Positions 17,240 through 27,501 are shown, counted from the stretch's first letter. The stretch: DNA of 64,000 nt from Sulfuricystis thermophila (GCF_004323595.1 NZ_AP019373.1:62001-126000); one strand, 5' to 3'. Notes: a model not told the origin generated them from the sequence alone. A program made the numbers and translations.

Positions 17240-18490
17240 ATGCCTGCCTGGATATCCACCCTCCTCAGCCGCCGCATGCTGATCTGCGTGTTCACCGGTT
17301 TTGCATCGGGCATGCCGCTCTATCTCCTGCTCAACCTGCTGCCGGCCTGGTTGCGCAGCGAGGGCATCAGTCTCAAGACGATTGGTCTGTTCGCGCTGAT
17401 CCAGTTTCCCTACACCTGGAAATTTCTTTGGGCGCCGCTCTTGGATCGCTTCGTCTTGCCCCTGGGCCGGCGGCGCGGTTGGATTTTCCTCACGCAGACG
17501 CTGCTGCTCTTGATCATCGCGCTGCTTGGCCGGCTCTCGCCCACGGAGGAACTGGGCACGATCGTCTGGCTCACTGCGCTGCTCGCGTTCGTTTCGGCGA
17601 CCGCCGACGTCGCGCTCGATGCCTACCGGCGCGAGCTCTTGGCCGAGAATGAGCTGGGACTGGGCAATGCAGTGCATGTCAATGCCTATCGCATCGCCGG
17701 TCTGGTGCCGGGATCGCTGTCCCTGATTCTTGCCGACCATTTCGCCTGGGTTACGGTGTTTCTCGTCACGGCCCTGTTCATGCTGCCGGGCATGGCGATG
17801 GCCCTACTGGTCGAAGAACCCGCCATTGCCAAGGGCTCTCCGCGCACCCTGCGCGAAGCGGTGGTCGAACCGTTTCGTGAATTCATCACACGCGCCGGCC
17901 TCAAGGAAGCCCTGCTGATCCTGGCTTTCATCTTCTTCTACAAGCTCGGCGATTCGATGGCCACCGCGCTGGCCACGCCTTTTTATCTCGATCTCGGCTA
18001 TGCGAAATCGGACATCGGACTCGTCGCCAAGCATGCCGGCCTGTGGCCGGCGGTGTTCGGCGGACTGCTCGGCGGGCTGTGGATGGTCAGTCTCGGCATC
18101 AACCGTGCCTTGTGGCTATTCGGCGTCGTGCAGGTGGTCTCGATCTTCGGCTTCGCCTGGCTTGCCGCATTGGGGCCGCAGAGCGACATCGATGCCGCGG
18201 CGCTGGTGCGCCTCGCGGCGGTGATCGGCTTCGAGGCGCTCGGCGTGGGGCTGGGTACGGCGGCCTTCGTCGCCTTCATCGCCCGTGCCACCCATCCCAC
18301 CTACACGGCCACCCAGTTCGCCCTTTTCACCAGTCTCGCCGCCGTACCGCGCACCTTCATCAATGCCACCACCGGCTGGCTGGTCGAAACGCTCGGCTGG
18401 ATGCCCTTCTTCCTGTTGTGTGCATTGCTCGCCCTGCCGGGCATGGCGCTGCTCATCAAGGTCGCGCCGTGGCGCCGATGCAACGCATGA
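17240..18490 (+). CDS. ampG: AmpG-type muropeptide permease (MFS)
   Basis: 416 residues with about 12 membrane segments. The N-terminal FTGFASGMPLYLLLNLLPAWL and the helix-loop KFLWAPLLDRF are characteristic of AmpG, which imports anhydromuropeptides for wall recycling and beta-lactamase signalling. Also seen: the charged loop ADVALDAYRRELL and a conserved ATQFALFTSLAAVPRT. It is divergent from the radical SAM gene. Confidence 0.9.
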   Translation: MPAWISTLLSRRMLICVFTGFASGMPLYLLLNLLPAWLRSEGISLKTIGLFALIQFPYTWKFLWAPLLDRFVLPLGRRRGWIFLTQTLLLLIIALLGRLSPTEELGTIVWLTALLAFVSATADVALDAYRRELLAENELGLGNAVHVNAYRIAGLVPGSLSLILADHFAWVTVFLVTALFMLPGMAMALLVEEPAIAKGSPRTLREAVVEPFREFITRAGLKEALLILAFIFFYKLGDSMATALATPFYLDLGYAKSDIGLVAKHAGLWPAVFGGLLGGLWMVSLGINRALWLFGVVQVVSIFGFAWLAALGPQSDIDAAALVRLAAVIGFEALGVGLGTAAFVAFIARATHPTYTATQFALFTSLAAVPRTFINATTGWLVETLGWMPFFLLCALLALPGMALLIKVAPWRRCNA

Positions 18491-18587
18491 CGACGGCCTG
18501 CAGGAAAAATCGTTGGCTGCTTCAACCTTTTTCCATCAACACCGTTATGTTTGTCATGTCGCTTCGATGGGACGGGGGGACGTAACC

Positions 18588-18809
18588 ATGGTGATCGTGA
18601 TGGACATGGCAACAGGAAAGAGAGAGAAGGCGGGCGAGAGGGAACCCGCGATCGAAGAATTCGGCGCCTACGTCGATGAGGTGTTGAACGCCGGCTGGCT
18701 GCCGCAGCTAGATGCGCGGCTCGAAACCCATGCCGCCAGCGATGCGGCCCCCGCCGCAGGTCTGGAGCCCGACGAGTTCCTACGCAACCTCTACCGCAAC
18801 CAGGAGTGA
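18588..18809 (+). CDS. small hypothetical protein
   Basis: 73 residues from ATG 18588, after GGGGGGA. It is acidic, soluble and not recognised: EEFGAYVDEVLNAGW in the middle and DEFLRNLYRNQE at the end. It lies between AmpG and the converging methyltransferase gene. Coding status rests on codon pattern and the ribosome site only. Confidence 0.5.
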   Translation: MVIVMDMATGKREKAGEREPAIEEFGAYVDEVLNAGWLPQLDARLETHAASDAAPAAGLEPDEFLRNLYRNQE

Positions 18810-18817
18810 GCCTCCGG

Positions 18818-18901
18818 GTGCCATCCCGGCCTCGCTCGCAGTCGCCTCGCCCCCGCCTGCGGCGGGCCTCCTCCGCTGCGCGCTCCTCCAGCGCCGATTT
18901 T
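18818..18901 (+). repeat. dispersed 25-bp repeat, copy 6, split by an insertion
   Basis: The left part GTGCCATCCCG (18818-18828) and right part CCAGCGCCGATTTT (18888-18901) are separated by about 59 bases containing a CCCGCC/GGCGGG hairpin. The right end runs into the methyltransferase stop codon. Confidence 0.7.
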
Positions 18902-20061
18902 CACAGCGCATGGCGGCGGTCGCCGTGCGCGAAACCGATGAGCGGCGTCTCGATTCCCTTACCGAGGGCGATGACCTTGAAGAGCTCGCCCATTTCATAC
19001 GGCGAGAGCAGCATCTGCACCGCAGCGCTGGCAGAGTAGGCGCGGGTGCTGCCGCCTGACTGCCGTTCCGCGAGCAGCTCGCCGATCCCGCAGTTGATCA
19101 GGAACGTCGCCTGGTTCGTGTAACCGAGCACATCGAGCCCGGCATCGAAGCCGGCCTCGGCCAGGGCGGTGAAATCGACATGTGCAGTGATGTCCGACAG
19201 CCCAGGCCACCAGAACGGATCATCGTGCAGGCGCTGCTGGTAATGGCAGCGCAGCGTCCCGTGATTGCGTAACGGGTGATAGAGCTCATGACTGGGCAGG
19301 CCATAGTCGATCAGGAGCAGCGCGCCGCGTTCGAGCCGCCGGCCCCATTCCGCCACCCAGGCGCGGGCTACCAAGCCGATTTCGCTTTCGAACGGCGCTT
19401 CGACCGGCAGGGCCGCCATGGCCGCCGCGAGCGCCCCCTGCGCCGGCCGTTCCTCCGCCCAGCCGAAGCCATCGCCGCGCAAGGTCACGCCCCGCTCCAT
19501 CCATCCGGATTCGCGCCAGGCGACGGCATGCACAGGCAATGCGTCGATGAGCTCGTTGGCGATCACGCAGCCGGAAAATGTCTCGGGCAATGTCTCCAAC
19601 CAGACCACGCGCCGCGCAAGATGCGGCGCCACGGCTTCGATGGTGGCCTGCTGGCGCGCGCGCAATTCGCCCGAGAGCTCGAGGATTTCATAGCGCGCCG
19701 GCAGGGCATCGAGCGCTTCGAGCGCCAGCAGGAGATCGGCGGCGAGCCGGCCGCTGCCGGCGCCCACTTCGAGCAAAGTCGGCGCTGGCGGGACGGCACG
19801 CAGGATTTGTGCGACCTGCCGCGCCACTGCCTGGCCGAACAGCGGGGTGAGTTCCGGCGCGGTGACGAAATCGCCCGCCGCGCCGAGCTTGTGCGCCCCA
19901 CCGGCGTAATAGCCCAGCCCCGGCAGATACAGCGCCATTTCCATGTAGTCGGCAAAGGACAGCCAGCCGCCGGCGGCTTCGATGCGCGCTGCGATGTGAT
20001 GGGCCAGCGTTCGGCTGGCGGCTTGGGCGTCGGCGGAAGGGGGTGGAAGACTGAGATCCAT
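18901..20061 (-). CDS. class I SAM-dependent methyltransferase, MidA/NDUFAF7 type
   Basis: 386 residues from ATG 20061. The N-terminal [21 protein letters not shown] and [15 protein letters not shown] are hallmarks of the MidA/NDUFAF7 protein-arginine methyltransferase family; SAM motif I is LLEVGAGSG, and later motifs include [11 protein letters not shown]. Immediately before motif I, residues about 88-95 (AVPPAPT) are encoded by a copy of the dispersed repeat. The gene ends inside another copy. In bacteria the target is generally unknown. Confidence 0.88.
   Translation of the reverse strand: MDLSLPPPSADAQAASRTLAHHIAARIEAAGGWLSFADYMEMALYLPGLGYYAGGAHKLGAAGDFVTAPELTPLFGQAVARQVAQILRAVPPAPTLLEVGAGSGRLAADLLLALEALDALPARYEILELSGELRARQQATIEAVAPHLARRVVWLETLPETFSGCVIANELIDALPVHAVAWRESGWMERGVTLRGDGFGWAEERPAQGALAAAMAALPVEAPFESEIGLVARAWVAEWGRRLERGALLLIDYGLPSHELYHPLRNHGTLRCHYQQRLHDDPFWWPGLSDITAHVDFTALAEAGFDAGLDVLGYTNQATFLINCGIGELLAERQSGGSTRAYSASAAVQMLLSPYEMGELFKVIALGKGIETPLIGFAHGDRRHAL
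19775..19799 (-). repeat. dispersed 25-bp repeat, copy 7, inside the methyltransferase gene
   Basis: Consensus copy translated in frame as AVPPAPT, directly before SAM motif I. Confidence 0.9.
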
Positions 20062-20099
20062 GAGCGATTTTATGTCGAGCGTCGCTCGTGAAACGGGAG

Positions 20100-20127
20100 T
20101 TTGCAAAGGAGAATCCCTACCTATAAT
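20100..20127 (+). promoter_or_regulatory. sigma-70-like promoter of the OmpA-like lipoprotein gene
   Basis: TTTGCA (20100-20105), 16-base spacer, TATAAT (20122-20127). It gives a leader of about 20 bases to the GTG at 20156. Confidence 0.55.
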
Positions 20128-20155
20128 GAAAATTCGAATTCAACAGGAGGCTATC

Positions 20156-20806
20156 GTGAAAACTGTCATCGTCTCGTTCAGTGCGGCCACATTGCTCATC
20201 GGCAGCCTCGCCGGCTGCGCCAACATGAGCGAAACTCAGAAAACCACGGCCACGGGTGCGGCGATCGGTGCCGTCGCCGGCGGGCTGATCGGCGGTGGCA
20301 AGAACACCGTCAAAGGCGCGGCCATTGGCGCAGCCGTAGGCGCGGCAGGCGGCTATCTGTGGTCGAAACACATGGAAGACCAGAAGAAGGCGATGGAGCA
20401 GGCCACTCAAGGAACGGGCGTGACCGTCACCCAGACCCCGGATAACCAGCTCAAGCTGGAAATCCCAAGCGATATTTCCTTTGATCCCGGCCGTTACGAC
20501 ATCAAGCCCAATCTGCGGCCGATCCTCGACCGCTTTGCCACCACGCTGAACCAAAATCCGGCGACGACGGTCACCATCGTCGGCCACACCGACAGCACCG
20601 GTTCGGATGCCATCAACAACCCGCTCTCGGTCAATCGTGCCGCCGCCGTGCGCGATTACCTCGTGGCACGCGGGGTGGCGAGCAACCGCTTCGCCATCGA
20701 TGGCCGCGGCTCACGCGAGCCGATTGCCGACAACAGCACGCCGCAAGGTCGGGCGAAGAACCGCCGCGTCGAAATCTTTGTCGCAGAGCACGCCAGGCAG
20801 CAGTAA
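20156..20806 (+). CDS. OmpA-family lipoprotein with glycine-zipper
   Basis: 216 residues from GTG 20156, chosen because AGGAGG stands 6 bases before it. Lipobox LAGC (Cys about 21), then a glycine-zipper segment ([14 protein letters not shown], repeated [11 protein letters not shown], residues 34-65), then a C-terminal OmpA peptidoglycan-binding domain ([49 protein letters not shown]). This is the YiaD-like arrangement: an outer-membrane lipoprotein that tethers to peptidoglycan. Confidence 0.93.
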   Translation: MKTVIVSFSAATLLIGSLAGCANMSETQKTTATGAAIGAVAGGLIGGGKNTVKGAAIGAAVGAAGGYLWSKHMEDQKKAMEQATQGTGVTVTQTPDNQLKLEIPSDISFDPGRYDIKPNLRPILDRFATTLNQNPATTVTIVGHTDSTGSDAINNPLSVNRAAAVRDYLVARGVASNRFAIDGRGSREPIADNSTPQGRAKNRRVEIFVAEHARQQ

Positions 20807-20839
20807 GCACCGCCCGCCCATGAAGTATTCTCACCATTT

Positions 20840-21124
20840 TCAGCCGAAAACGAGCCGCGCGCCCGCCACCACGAGCAGCGGCTCGGCAAGCATCGCCGCG
20901 AGACAGTGCGTGTTCAAGGCCGCGTCGCCGAACGTCCGCCACTTCAGTGACCAGACGAAACGCACCAACGCGAGGCGCGGGCCGAAGCCTGTAGAAAGCC
21001 GAAAATCCGGCCGGCCGAGCGCATTCCAGACATCGGGGTGCGCGCTTTCGAGACGCCGCATCAAGCGCGCGCCGTTGATCAGCGCAAACGCCAGCACAGC
21101 CAGGAAGCCGAACCCTTTCAGCAT
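20840..21124 (-). CDS. small hypothetical membrane protein
   Basis: 94 residues with hydrophobic segments at about 5-20 and 75-92 and a charged middle (RLMRRLESAHPDVWNALGRPDF). The 'HPDVW..LG.PDF' stretch occurs in short universal-stress-adjacent membrane proteins, but I cannot name a family. It starts 3 bases after the stop of the gene upstream on the same strand, so they form a pair. Confidence 0.6.
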   Translation of the reverse strand: MLKGFGFLAVLAFALINGARLMRRLESAHPDVWNALGRPDFRLSTGFGPRLALVRFVWSLKWRTFGDAALNTHCLAAMLAEPLLVVAGARLVFG

Positions 21125-21127
21125 GGG

Positions 21128-21346
21128 CTAGGCCGAATCATTCCGCCGCCGGAACTGCCCATCGGGCAGGCACTCGTCAGGATTGGCGACGAACAGCCAG
21201 GAGAGCGCCATCAGGGCGGGCACCGCCAGGAACCAGGATGAACTACCCGTGAAATACTGGCCCACGAAACCGATGATGCATCCCGCGACGATGCAGCCGG
21301 CGAGAAGCAGAACACGGCCGACGAATTTGATGCTGTGGCTTGGCAC
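21128..21346 (-). CDS. small hypothetical membrane protein
   Basis: 72 residues with two membrane segments (about 9-28 and 37-53) and a polar tail ending RRRNDSA. No family recognised. Paired with the membrane gene that follows 3 bases downstream. Confidence 0.6.
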   Translation of the reverse strand: MPSHSIKFVGRVLLLAGCIVAGCIIGFVGQYFTGSSSWFLAVPALMALSWLFVANPDECLPDGQFRRRNDSA

Positions 21347-21586
21347 AGAAGCGTTGTTGGGCGTTGGGTGGGCGCAGGGTTAGGGTGCGGTCGGTAAAGC
21401 AGGTGTATAGTCTTTTTCGTCTTTTTTTTACATCCTGCTGGTTTTGCAAGTCAATGCTTTTGTCAAGTCCGGTTATGCCGCCCGAGGACATCCCTCGACC
21501 GCAAGCGCCACCCGCGCGAGCAGGGGAGTAGCGGAGGGGGAGGCATTTTTGTCCGATCTGGCGGTGAATGGCAGGATGACGGCCCG

Positions 21587-22387
21587 ATGCGTGACGAGAC
21601 GGCTGGATCGGCTGTGAGGGCGCAGCTCGGCGCTGGCGAGACTGCACGCCGCTTTGGCGGCATCGAACGCCTCTACGGCGAAGGCGCCCTGGCGCGGCTT
21701 TCTTCCGCGCATGCCTGTGTCGTCGGCATCGGCGGGGTTGGCTCCTGGGCGGCAGAGGCGCTGGCGCGCTCAGGCATCGGGCGACTGACGCTGATCGATC
21801 TCGATCACATCGCCGAGAGCAATCTCAACCGTCAGGCCCATGCGCTGGAGGCCACGCTGGGCATGGCGAAGGTGCGGGCGATGGCCGCGCGCATCGCAGG
21901 GATCAATCCGGCGTGCGGGGTGACGTGTGTCGAGGAGTTCGTGGCGGAGGACAACGTCGCGACGCTGCTGCCGCCTTGCGATCTCGTACTCGACTGCATC
22001 GATCAGGTGAAAGCAAAAGCGGCGCTGATCGCGCATTGTCGCAAGCTCGGGATCGCCGTGGTGACCACCGGCGGCGCGGGCGGGCGCGTCGATCCGACGC
22101 AGATTCGCATCGCGGATCTTTCCCGCACCACGCAGGATGCGCTGGCCAGCAAGCTGCGCGCCAAGCTGCGCCGCGATTACGGCTTTCCGCGTGATCCGAA
22201 GCATAAGTTTCGCGTGCCGTGTGTGTTTTCGCCTGAACCGATCCGCCGGCCGCAGACGCTGGCCTGCGACGTCGATGAGGCCGGGCTGCATGGGCTTTCC
22301 TGCGCCGGTTATGGTTCGTCGATGGCGGTGACGGCCGCCTTTGGCCTCGCGGCCGCCGCGCACGGCCTCGGTATACTGCTCGGATGA
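21587..22387 (+). CDS. tcdA: tRNA threonylcarbamoyladenosine dehydratase TcdA
   Basis: 266-residue E1-like ThiF-fold enzyme that cyclises t6A to ct6A at tRNA position 37 using ATP. The nucleotide motif VVGIGGVGSWAAEALARSG, the R-Q motif NLNRQAHAL and FRVPCVFSPE are as in CsdL/TcdA. Residues 13-20 (AQLGAGET) are encoded by a degenerate dispersed repeat. It overlaps the next gene by ATGA. Confidence 0.93.
   Translation: MRDETAGSAVRAQLGAGETARRFGGIERLYGEGALARLSSAHACVVGIGGVGSWAAEALARSGIGRLTLIDLDHIAESNLNRQAHALEATLGMAKVRAMAARIAGINPACGVTCVEEFVAEDNVATLLPPCDLVLDCIDQVKAKAALIAHCRKLGIAVVTTGGAGGRVDPTQIRIADLSRTTQDALASKLRAKLRRDYGFPRDPKHKFRVPCVFSPEPIRRPQTLACDVDEAGLHGLSCAGYGSSMAVTAAFGLAAAAHGLGILLG
21623..21647 (-). 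repeat. dispersed 25-bp repeat, copy 8 (degenerate), inside tcdA
   Basis: AGCTCGGCGCTGGCGAGACT-like copy translated as QLGAGETA near the TcdA N-terminus. Confidence 0.65.
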
Positions 22388-23130
22388 ACGTCAATGAACC
22401 AGTCGTTTTGATCACCGGCGCGGCGCGGCGCGTCGGCGCCGAGATCGCGCGCACGCTGCACGAGGCGGGTACGCGCGTCGTGCTGCATTACCGCGCTTCG
22501 GCCGAGCATGCCGAGCGGCTCGCGGCGGATCTGAATGCGCGCCGCGAAAACTCGGCGCTGGCGCACCGGCACGATCTGCGCGACAGCGCCGGCGCGGCGC
22601 GGCTCGTCAAGGCGACGATCGCCCATTTCGGCCGGCTCGATGCGCTGGTGAACAACGCCTCCAGCTTCTTCCGGACGCCGATCGGCAGCATCGACGAGGC
22701 GGCCTGGGATGATCTGATCGGCAGCAATCTGAAGGGCCCGCTGTTTCTCTCGCAGGCCGCAGCGCCGCATCTGGCGGAGGCGCACGGTTCGATCGTCAAT
22801 ATCACCGACATTCATGCCGAACGGCCACTGAAAGGCTATCCGGTCTATTGCGCGGCGAAGGCGGGGTTGCTCGGCCTCACCCGCGCGCTGGCGCTCGAGC
22901 TGGGGCCCCGCGTGCGCGTGAATGCGGTCGCACCCGGCGCGATCGAATGGCCGGAAAACGCGACGGATTTTCCGCCCGAGGAACAGACGGCGATCATCGA
23001 ACACACGCTCCTGAAGCGCATCGGCTCGCCGCGCGACATCGCGCGCACGGTGAAATTCCTGATCTTCGATGCGCCTTACATCACCGGTCAGGTGATCAAC
23101 GTCGATGGCGGGCGCACGGCGCATTTGTAG
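22384..23130 (+). CDS. folM: pteridine reductase (SDR family)
   Basis: 248-residue short-chain dehydrogenase. It has the NADPH motif TGAARRVGAEIA, whose Arg pair is typical of pteridine reductases (TGxxxRxG), NNAS at the core, and the catalytic Tyr/Lys as YPVYCAAKAGL. It reduces dihydromonapterin/dihydrobiopterin-type pteridines, giving folate-related cofactors. Overlaps tcdA (ATGA) and precedes ttcA by 9 bases, an operon of tRNA- and pterin-related genes. Confidence 0.88.
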   Translation: MNVNEPVVLITGAARRVGAEIARTLHEAGTRVVLHYRASAEHAERLAADLNARRENSALAHRHDLRDSAGAARLVKATIAHFGRLDALVNNASSFFRTPIGSIDEAAWDDLIGSNLKGPLFLSQAAAPHLAEAHGSIVNITDIHAERPLKGYPVYCAAKAGLLGLTRALALELGPRVRVNAVAPGAIEWPENATDFPPEEQTAIIEHTLLKRIGSPRDIARTVKFLIFDAPYITGQVINVDGGRTAHL

Positions 23131-23139
23131 GCGGATGGC

Positions 23140-24024
23140 ATGAGCACCTACAAACAGGCCCACAAGGCCGAATACGAGGCGAACAAGCTCGCCAAATTTC
23201 TCTATCGGATGGTCGGCAAGGCGATTGCCGATTACAACATGATCGAGGAGGGCGACCGCGTGATGGTGGCGCTCTCAGGCGGCAAGGATTCGCATTCCCT
23301 GCTCGACATCCTGCTCACCCTGAAGGAGCGCGCGCCGATCCGTTTCGATGTGATCGCCGTCAATCTCAACCAGAAGCAGCCGGGCTTTCCCGCCGAGGTG
23401 TTGCCCGCCTATCTGGAAAAACTCGGCGTGCCTTACCGCATCGTCGAGGAAGATACCTATTCGATCGTCAAGCGCGTGGTGCCGGAGGGCAAGACCACCT
23501 GCGGGCTGTGCTCACGGCTGCGGCGCGGCGTCCTCTACCGTGTGGCGAGCGAATTGGGGGCGACCAAGATCGCGTTGGGGCACCATCGCGACGACATCCT
23601 CGCCACGCTGTTCCTCAACATGTTCTTCGGCGGCAAGCTCAAGGCGATGCCGCCGAAACTGGTCACCGACGATGGCCGGCATATCGTCATCCGGCCGCTC
23701 GCCTACTGCCCGGAAAAAGACCTCGCCGCCTGGGCGCAGCATCGCGGTTTTCCGATCATCCCCTGCAACCTCTGCGGCAGCCAGCCGAATCTGCAACGGG
23801 CGCAGATCAACGAGATGTTGCGCGACTGGGACAAGCGACATCCCGGCCGCATCGAGACGATGTTCCGGGCCTTGTCCGATGTGGTGCCTTCGCACCTGAT
23901 GGATGCGAAGCTCTATGACTTCGCCGGGCTCAAACCCAGCGGTCATCCGGAGCCGGACGGCGACACGGCCTTCGACGCGGAAGAGGTCGGGGCCGTGTCG
24001 CCGCAGGTGATCGATTTCAGTTAG
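23140..24024 (+). CDS. ttcA: tRNA 2-thiocytidine synthetase TtcA
   Basis: 294 residues. PP-loop [11 protein letters not shown] near residue 47 activates C32 of tRNA; the cysteines CGLC and CNLC hold the Fe-S cluster used for thiolation. Full length with an acidic C-terminal tail. Last gene of the tcdA-folM-ttcA run; its end overlaps the convergent psiF-like gene by 8 bases. Confidence 0.96.
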   Translation: MSTYKQAHKAEYEANKLAKFLYRMVGKAIADYNMIEEGDRVMVALSGGKDSHSLLDILLTLKERAPIRFDVIAVNLNQKQPGFPAEVLPAYLEKLGVPYRIVEEDTYSIVKRVVPEGKTTCGLCSRLRRGVLYRVASELGATKIALGHHRDDILATLFLNMFFGGKLKAMPPKLVTDDGRHIVIRPLAYCPEKDLAAWAQHRGFPIIPCNLCGSQPNLQRAQINEMLRDWDKRHPGRIETMFRALSDVVPSHLMDAKLYDFAGLKPSGHPEPDGDTAFDAEEVGAVSPQVIDFS

Positions 24025-24310
24025 ACAGACATTCCTTCATGAAGGCCTTGCGGGCGTCGCCCTTGAGCGCTTTCTTGGTCGCTTCGGCGTTGCAGGTCTT
24101 CATCTTTTCCTGCTGAGCGGCGCGGCCGTCTTTCTTGGCCGACAGACACTGCTTCATGAACGCCTTGCGCTCGTCGCCGGCGAGATTCTTCGCCTTGGCT
24201 TCGGCATTGCAGTCGGCCATGCGCTGCTGCTGCGGCGTGACGGCGAAGGCGGGGGAGAGGGCAAATTGGCTGGCGATGACGAGCGTGGCGGCGGCGAGCA
24301 GTTTCTTCAT
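24017..24310 (-). CDS. psiF: PsiF-repeat periplasmic protein
   Basis: 97 residues: signal peptide (cleavage after ALSPAFA), then two PsiF repeats, each with MKxC..(E)AxxKxLxGDxRKAFMKxCL, i.e. paired cysteines spaced about 22 residues. E. coli PsiF is phosphate-starvation inducible, of unknown function. A bidirectional terminator lies upstream. Confidence 0.88.
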   Translation of the reverse strand: MKKLLAAATLVIASQFALSPAFAVTPQQQRMADCNAEAKAKNLAGDERKAFMKQCLSAKKDGRAAQQEKMKTCNAEATKKALKGDARKAFMKECLSN

Positions 24311-24358
24311 ATCGTTTCTCCTCGGGTGGTTGGCTGGGAAAGTGAAACCAAAAAATCA

Positions 24359-24388
24359 CGGCATCGGGAGCGATGCCGCGCTTTTTTT
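24359..24388. terminator. bidirectional hairpin terminator between symporter and psiF genes
   Basis: CGGCATCG/CGATGCCG stem with a 4-base loop, a T-tract on the plus side and a run of six A (T on the minus strand) on the other. On the minus strand it ends the symporter transcript before psiF. Confidence 0.7.
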
Positions 24389-24421
24389 AACGCATTTGCA
24401 TGAAAAAGGGTTGACGCGCGC

Positions 24422-24445
24422 AATTCGGCGCTGGGAGGACGGCAC
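24422..24445 (-). repeat. dispersed 25-bp repeat, copy 9
   Basis: Diverged copy lying 2 bases beyond the symporter stop codon, same orientation as that gene. Confidence 0.75.
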
Positions 24446-24447
24446 CG

Positions 24448-25887
24448 TCAGGCCGGCTGTTTCTTGTGCGCATGGCCGCGGGTCAGCAGCGAGCCGCCCA
24501 GCATGCCGAGGCAGGCCATCAGGAAGCCCGCGAACTGCGGCGGGATGGCGCCCTCGGGGGCGAGGATTTCCAGCGGAATCCAGGTGATGAAACCCAGCGC
24601 GATCGCCCAGTAAGCGCCCCGTGTCGAGGCGCGCCGCCAGTAGAGGCCGGCGACCAGCGGCACGAAGGCGAGCACCAGCGTGATCTTGTAGGCGTTCTCG
24701 ACCATCTTGTGGATGCCGGTTTCCTTTTCCAATGCCCAGAGCGCATAGAGCGTGACCAGCACGGTGAAGATCGCCACGACCCAGCGCGTGATGACGAGCA
24801 GTTGATGATCGGGCAGCTGTCGGCGGCGGCTGATGAAGTCCTTGATGACGTTTTCCGAGATCGTCACCGACGGCGCGAGCAGCGTGCCCGAGGCGGTGGA
24901 CATGATGACCGCCAAGAGGGCGCCGTAGAAGATCACCTGGGCGAACAAGGGCAGATGTCCCTTGATCAGTTCCGGCAGCAGTTTCTGGCTGTCTTCACCC
25001 AGCCAGCGGGCCGCCAGTTCCGGATCGATCAGGTTGGCGGAGTAGGCCATGAACAGCGGCACGGCGGCGAACAGGAAGTAGGCCAGCCCGCCGACGACCG
25101 TGCCCCAGACGGCGACGGTCTCGTTCTTCGACGAGTTGGCACGCTGAAAGACGTCCTGTTGTGGGATCGAGCCGAAGCCCATGGTCAGCAGGCCGGAGAT
25201 GAAGGCGATCAGCGCCACGGCATCCAGCTCCGGCCAGAAGTGGAACTTCGCGTTGTCTGCGGCATGCGCGATGACCGGGGCGACGCCGCCGGTCATGCCG
25301 GTGAGCAACCAGGCGATGTAGATGAGGCCGATGACGATGATGATCATCTGGAAAAAGGTGGTCAGCGCCACCGACCACATGCCGCCGTAGAGGGTGTACA
25401 TCAGCACCACCGCCGCGCCGATCAGAATGCCTTGCTGCTGGGTGATCGCGCCGTCCGAGAGCACGTCGAATACCAGGCCCAGCGCGGTGACCTGGGCGGA
25501 AACCCAGCCAAGGTAGGAAAGCGCGATGGCGATGCCGGTGATCACCTCGACGGTGCGGTCGTAGCGCTGGCGGTAGAAATCGCCGATGGTGAGCAGGTTC
25601 ATCCGATACAGCTTGCGGGCGAAAAACAGTCCAAACAGCACCAGACACAGCGAGGCGCCGAACGGATCGGAGATCAGCCCGGCGAGATCCTCTTTCAGGA
25701 AAGTGGCGGGGATGCCCAACACGGTTTCGGCGCCGAACCAGGTGGCGAACACCATTGCCGTGACGATGTAGAACGGCAGCGAGCGGCCGGCGGCGATGTA
25801 ATCCTTGGCATTGTGCACCTTGGTGGCGGCATAGATGCCGATGCCGATGGAAACGACCAGATAGAGGATGACGAAGCCGAGCAGCAT
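24448..25887 (-). CDS. sodium/solute symporter (SSS family)
   Basis: 479 residues, about 13 membrane segments. Family marks: AAGRSLPFYIVTAMVFATWFG near the N-terminus, the conserved GFGSIPQQDVFQR in the middle, and the sodium-site region STASGTLLAPSVTISENV. Likely imports a carboxylate, amino acid or similar solute with Na+; the substrate cannot be assigned. It starts 21 bases after the ubiB stop on the same strand. Confidence 0.9.
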   Translation of the reverse strand: MLLGFVILYLVVSIGIGIYAATKVHNAKDYIAAGRSLPFYIVTAMVFATWFGAETVLGIPATFLKEDLAGLISDPFGASLCLVLFGLFFARKLYRMNLLTIGDFYRQRYDRTVEVITGIAIALSYLGWVSAQVTALGLVFDVLSDGAITQQQGILIGAAVVLMYTLYGGMWSVALTTFFQMIIIVIGLIYIAWLLTGMTGGVAPVIAHAADNAKFHFWPELDAVALIAFISGLLTMGFGSIPQQDVFQRANSSKNETVAVWGTVVGGLAYFLFAAVPLFMAYSANLIDPELAARWLGEDSQKLLPELIKGHLPLFAQVIFYGALLAVIMSTASGTLLAPSVTISENVIKDFISRRRQLPDHQLLVITRWVVAIFTVLVTLYALWALEKETGIHKMVENAYKITLVLAFVPLVAGLYWRRASTRGAYWAIALGFITWIPLEILAPEGAIPPQFAGFLMACLGMLGGSLLTRGHAHKKQPA

Positions 25888-25908
25888 GAGCGGTCTCCGG
25901 AAGCAGTG

Positions 25909-27483
25909 CTAGAAGAACTGAAAGGTGGCGAGCAGCAGTGCGGCGAGGGCGAGGAGCACCGCGGCGTTGGCGAGGCGGCGGCTGCCGGCCGCCTCCTCGC
26001 GCAGGCGCGCGAGCTCGTCATCGAGCACGGCAGTACGCTCGCTCGCCTGCGTGAGCGCCTGGTGTGCGAGGCGCGGCAACGCGGGGAGCAGCGACGCCCA
26101 TTGCGGACCCTCTTTCTTGATGTGATTGATCAACCCGCGCAGGCCGATGCGCTCGCTCATCCAGCGTTCGAGGAAAGGCTTGGCGGTTTGCCACAGGTCG
26201 AGATCGGGGTCGAGCTGGCGGCCCAAGCCCTCGATGTTGAGCAGCGTCTTTTGCAGCAGCACGAGCTGCGGCTGGATCTCGACATTGAAGCGGCGCGAGG
26301 TCTGGAACAGCCGCAGCAGCACATGGCCGAAGGAAATCTCTTTCAGCGGCCGGTCGAAGATCGGTTCGCACACCGCGCGCACCGCGGCTTCGAGTTCGTC
26401 GACGCGGGTGTTCTTCGGCACCCAGCCCGATTCGATGTGCGCTTCGGCCACCCGCTTGTAGTCGCGGCGGAAGAAGGCGAGGAAGTTGATGGCCAGATAA
26501 TTTTGGTCGACCTCGGTGAGCGTGCCGACGATGCCGAAATCGAGCGCGATGTAGCTGCCGAAGCTGTCACGATCGGTCGAGACGAGGATGTTGCCCGGAT
26601 GCATGTCGGCGTGGAAGAAACCGTCGCGGAACACCTGGGTGAAGAAAATCTCGACCCCGGCGCGCGACAGCGCCTTGAGATCGACGCCCGCTGCGACGAG
26701 GCGGCCGACCTGGCTGATCGGGATGCCGTACATGCGCTCCATCGTCATCACGGCGCGCGAGCAGTAGTCCCAATACACCTCGGGCACCTTGAGCAGCTGC
26801 GAGCCGGCGAAATTGCGTCGCAGTTGCGAACAGTTCGCCGCTTCGCGCATCAGGTCCAGCTCGTCGTCGAGATGCTTGGCGAACTCGCGCACCACCTCGC
26901 GCGGCTTCAGGCGCTTGCCATCGGACCAGAAGCGTTCGAGCAGGCCGGCGAAAGTGTCGAGCAGCGCGATGTCGTGCGCAATCACCGGCGCGATGCCAGG
27001 GCGCAACACCTTGACGGCGACCTCGGTACCATCGAACAGCGTCGCGAAATGCACCTGGGCAACCGAAGCGGAGGCCACCGGCTCGCGCTCGAAAGTCGCA
27101 TAGATCTCGCTCAACGGCCGCCCGAAGCTCTGCTCGATCTCGGCGATCGCCTCGTCAGAGGGAAATGGCGGCACCTGGTCCTGCAGTCTCGCCAGCTCGT
27201 CGGCAAGGTCGTCGGGCAACAGGTCGCGGCGCGTGGAGAGCACCTGGCCGAACTTGACGAAGATCGGTCCGAGCGTTTCGAGGGCCTCACGCAGCCGCAC
27301 GCCGCGCGGCGCGGCCAGCCGGCTGCGGTCGCGCCAGAAATACAGCCCGTTCAACAGCTCGAGCGGCCACGCCAGCCGACCACTCGGATCATGTTCGAGG
27401 ATCAGCCGGTCGAGGCCGTACTTGAGGCCGACGCGGGCGATTTTGGCGAGACGGAACAGGCGCACAGGGAAAGACCGCAGCAA
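25909..27483 (-). CDS. ubiB: ubiquinone biosynthesis kinase-like protein UbiB
   Basis: 524-residue ABC1/ADCK-type atypical kinase needed for ubiquinone assembly. The KxGQ motif is [16 protein letters not shown], the Ala-rich nucleotide loop ASASVAQVH, the catalytic region [12 protein letters not shown] and the metal-binding DFG-like ALDFGIVG. The C-terminus holds membrane segments ([15 protein letters not shown]). Full family length. Confidence 0.95.
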   Translation of the reverse strand: MLRSFPVRLFRLAKIARVGLKYGLDRLILEHDPSGRLAWPLELLNGLYFWRDRSRLAAPRGVRLREALETLGPIFVKFGQVLSTRRDLLPDDLADELARLQDQVPPFPSDEAIAEIEQSFGRPLSEIYATFEREPVASASVAQVHFATLFDGTEVAVKVLRPGIAPVIAHDIALLDTFAGLLERFWSDGKRLKPREVVREFAKHLDDELDLMREAANCSQLRRNFAGSQLLKVPEVYWDYCSRAVMTMERMYGIPISQVGRLVAAGVDLKALSRAGVEIFFTQVFRDGFFHADMHPGNILVSTDRDSFGSYIALDFGIVGTLTEVDQNYLAINFLAFFRRDYKRVAEAHIESGWVPKNTRVDELEAAVRAVCEPIFDRPLKEISFGHVLLRLFQTSRRFNVEIQPQLVLLQKTLLNIEGLGRQLDPDLDLWQTAKPFLERWMSERIGLRGLINHIKKEGPQWASLLPALPRLAHQALTQASERTAVLDDELARLREEAAGSRRLANAAVLLALAALLLATFQFF

Positions 27484-27501
27484 TCGAAGGGCGAAACTTT
27501 A

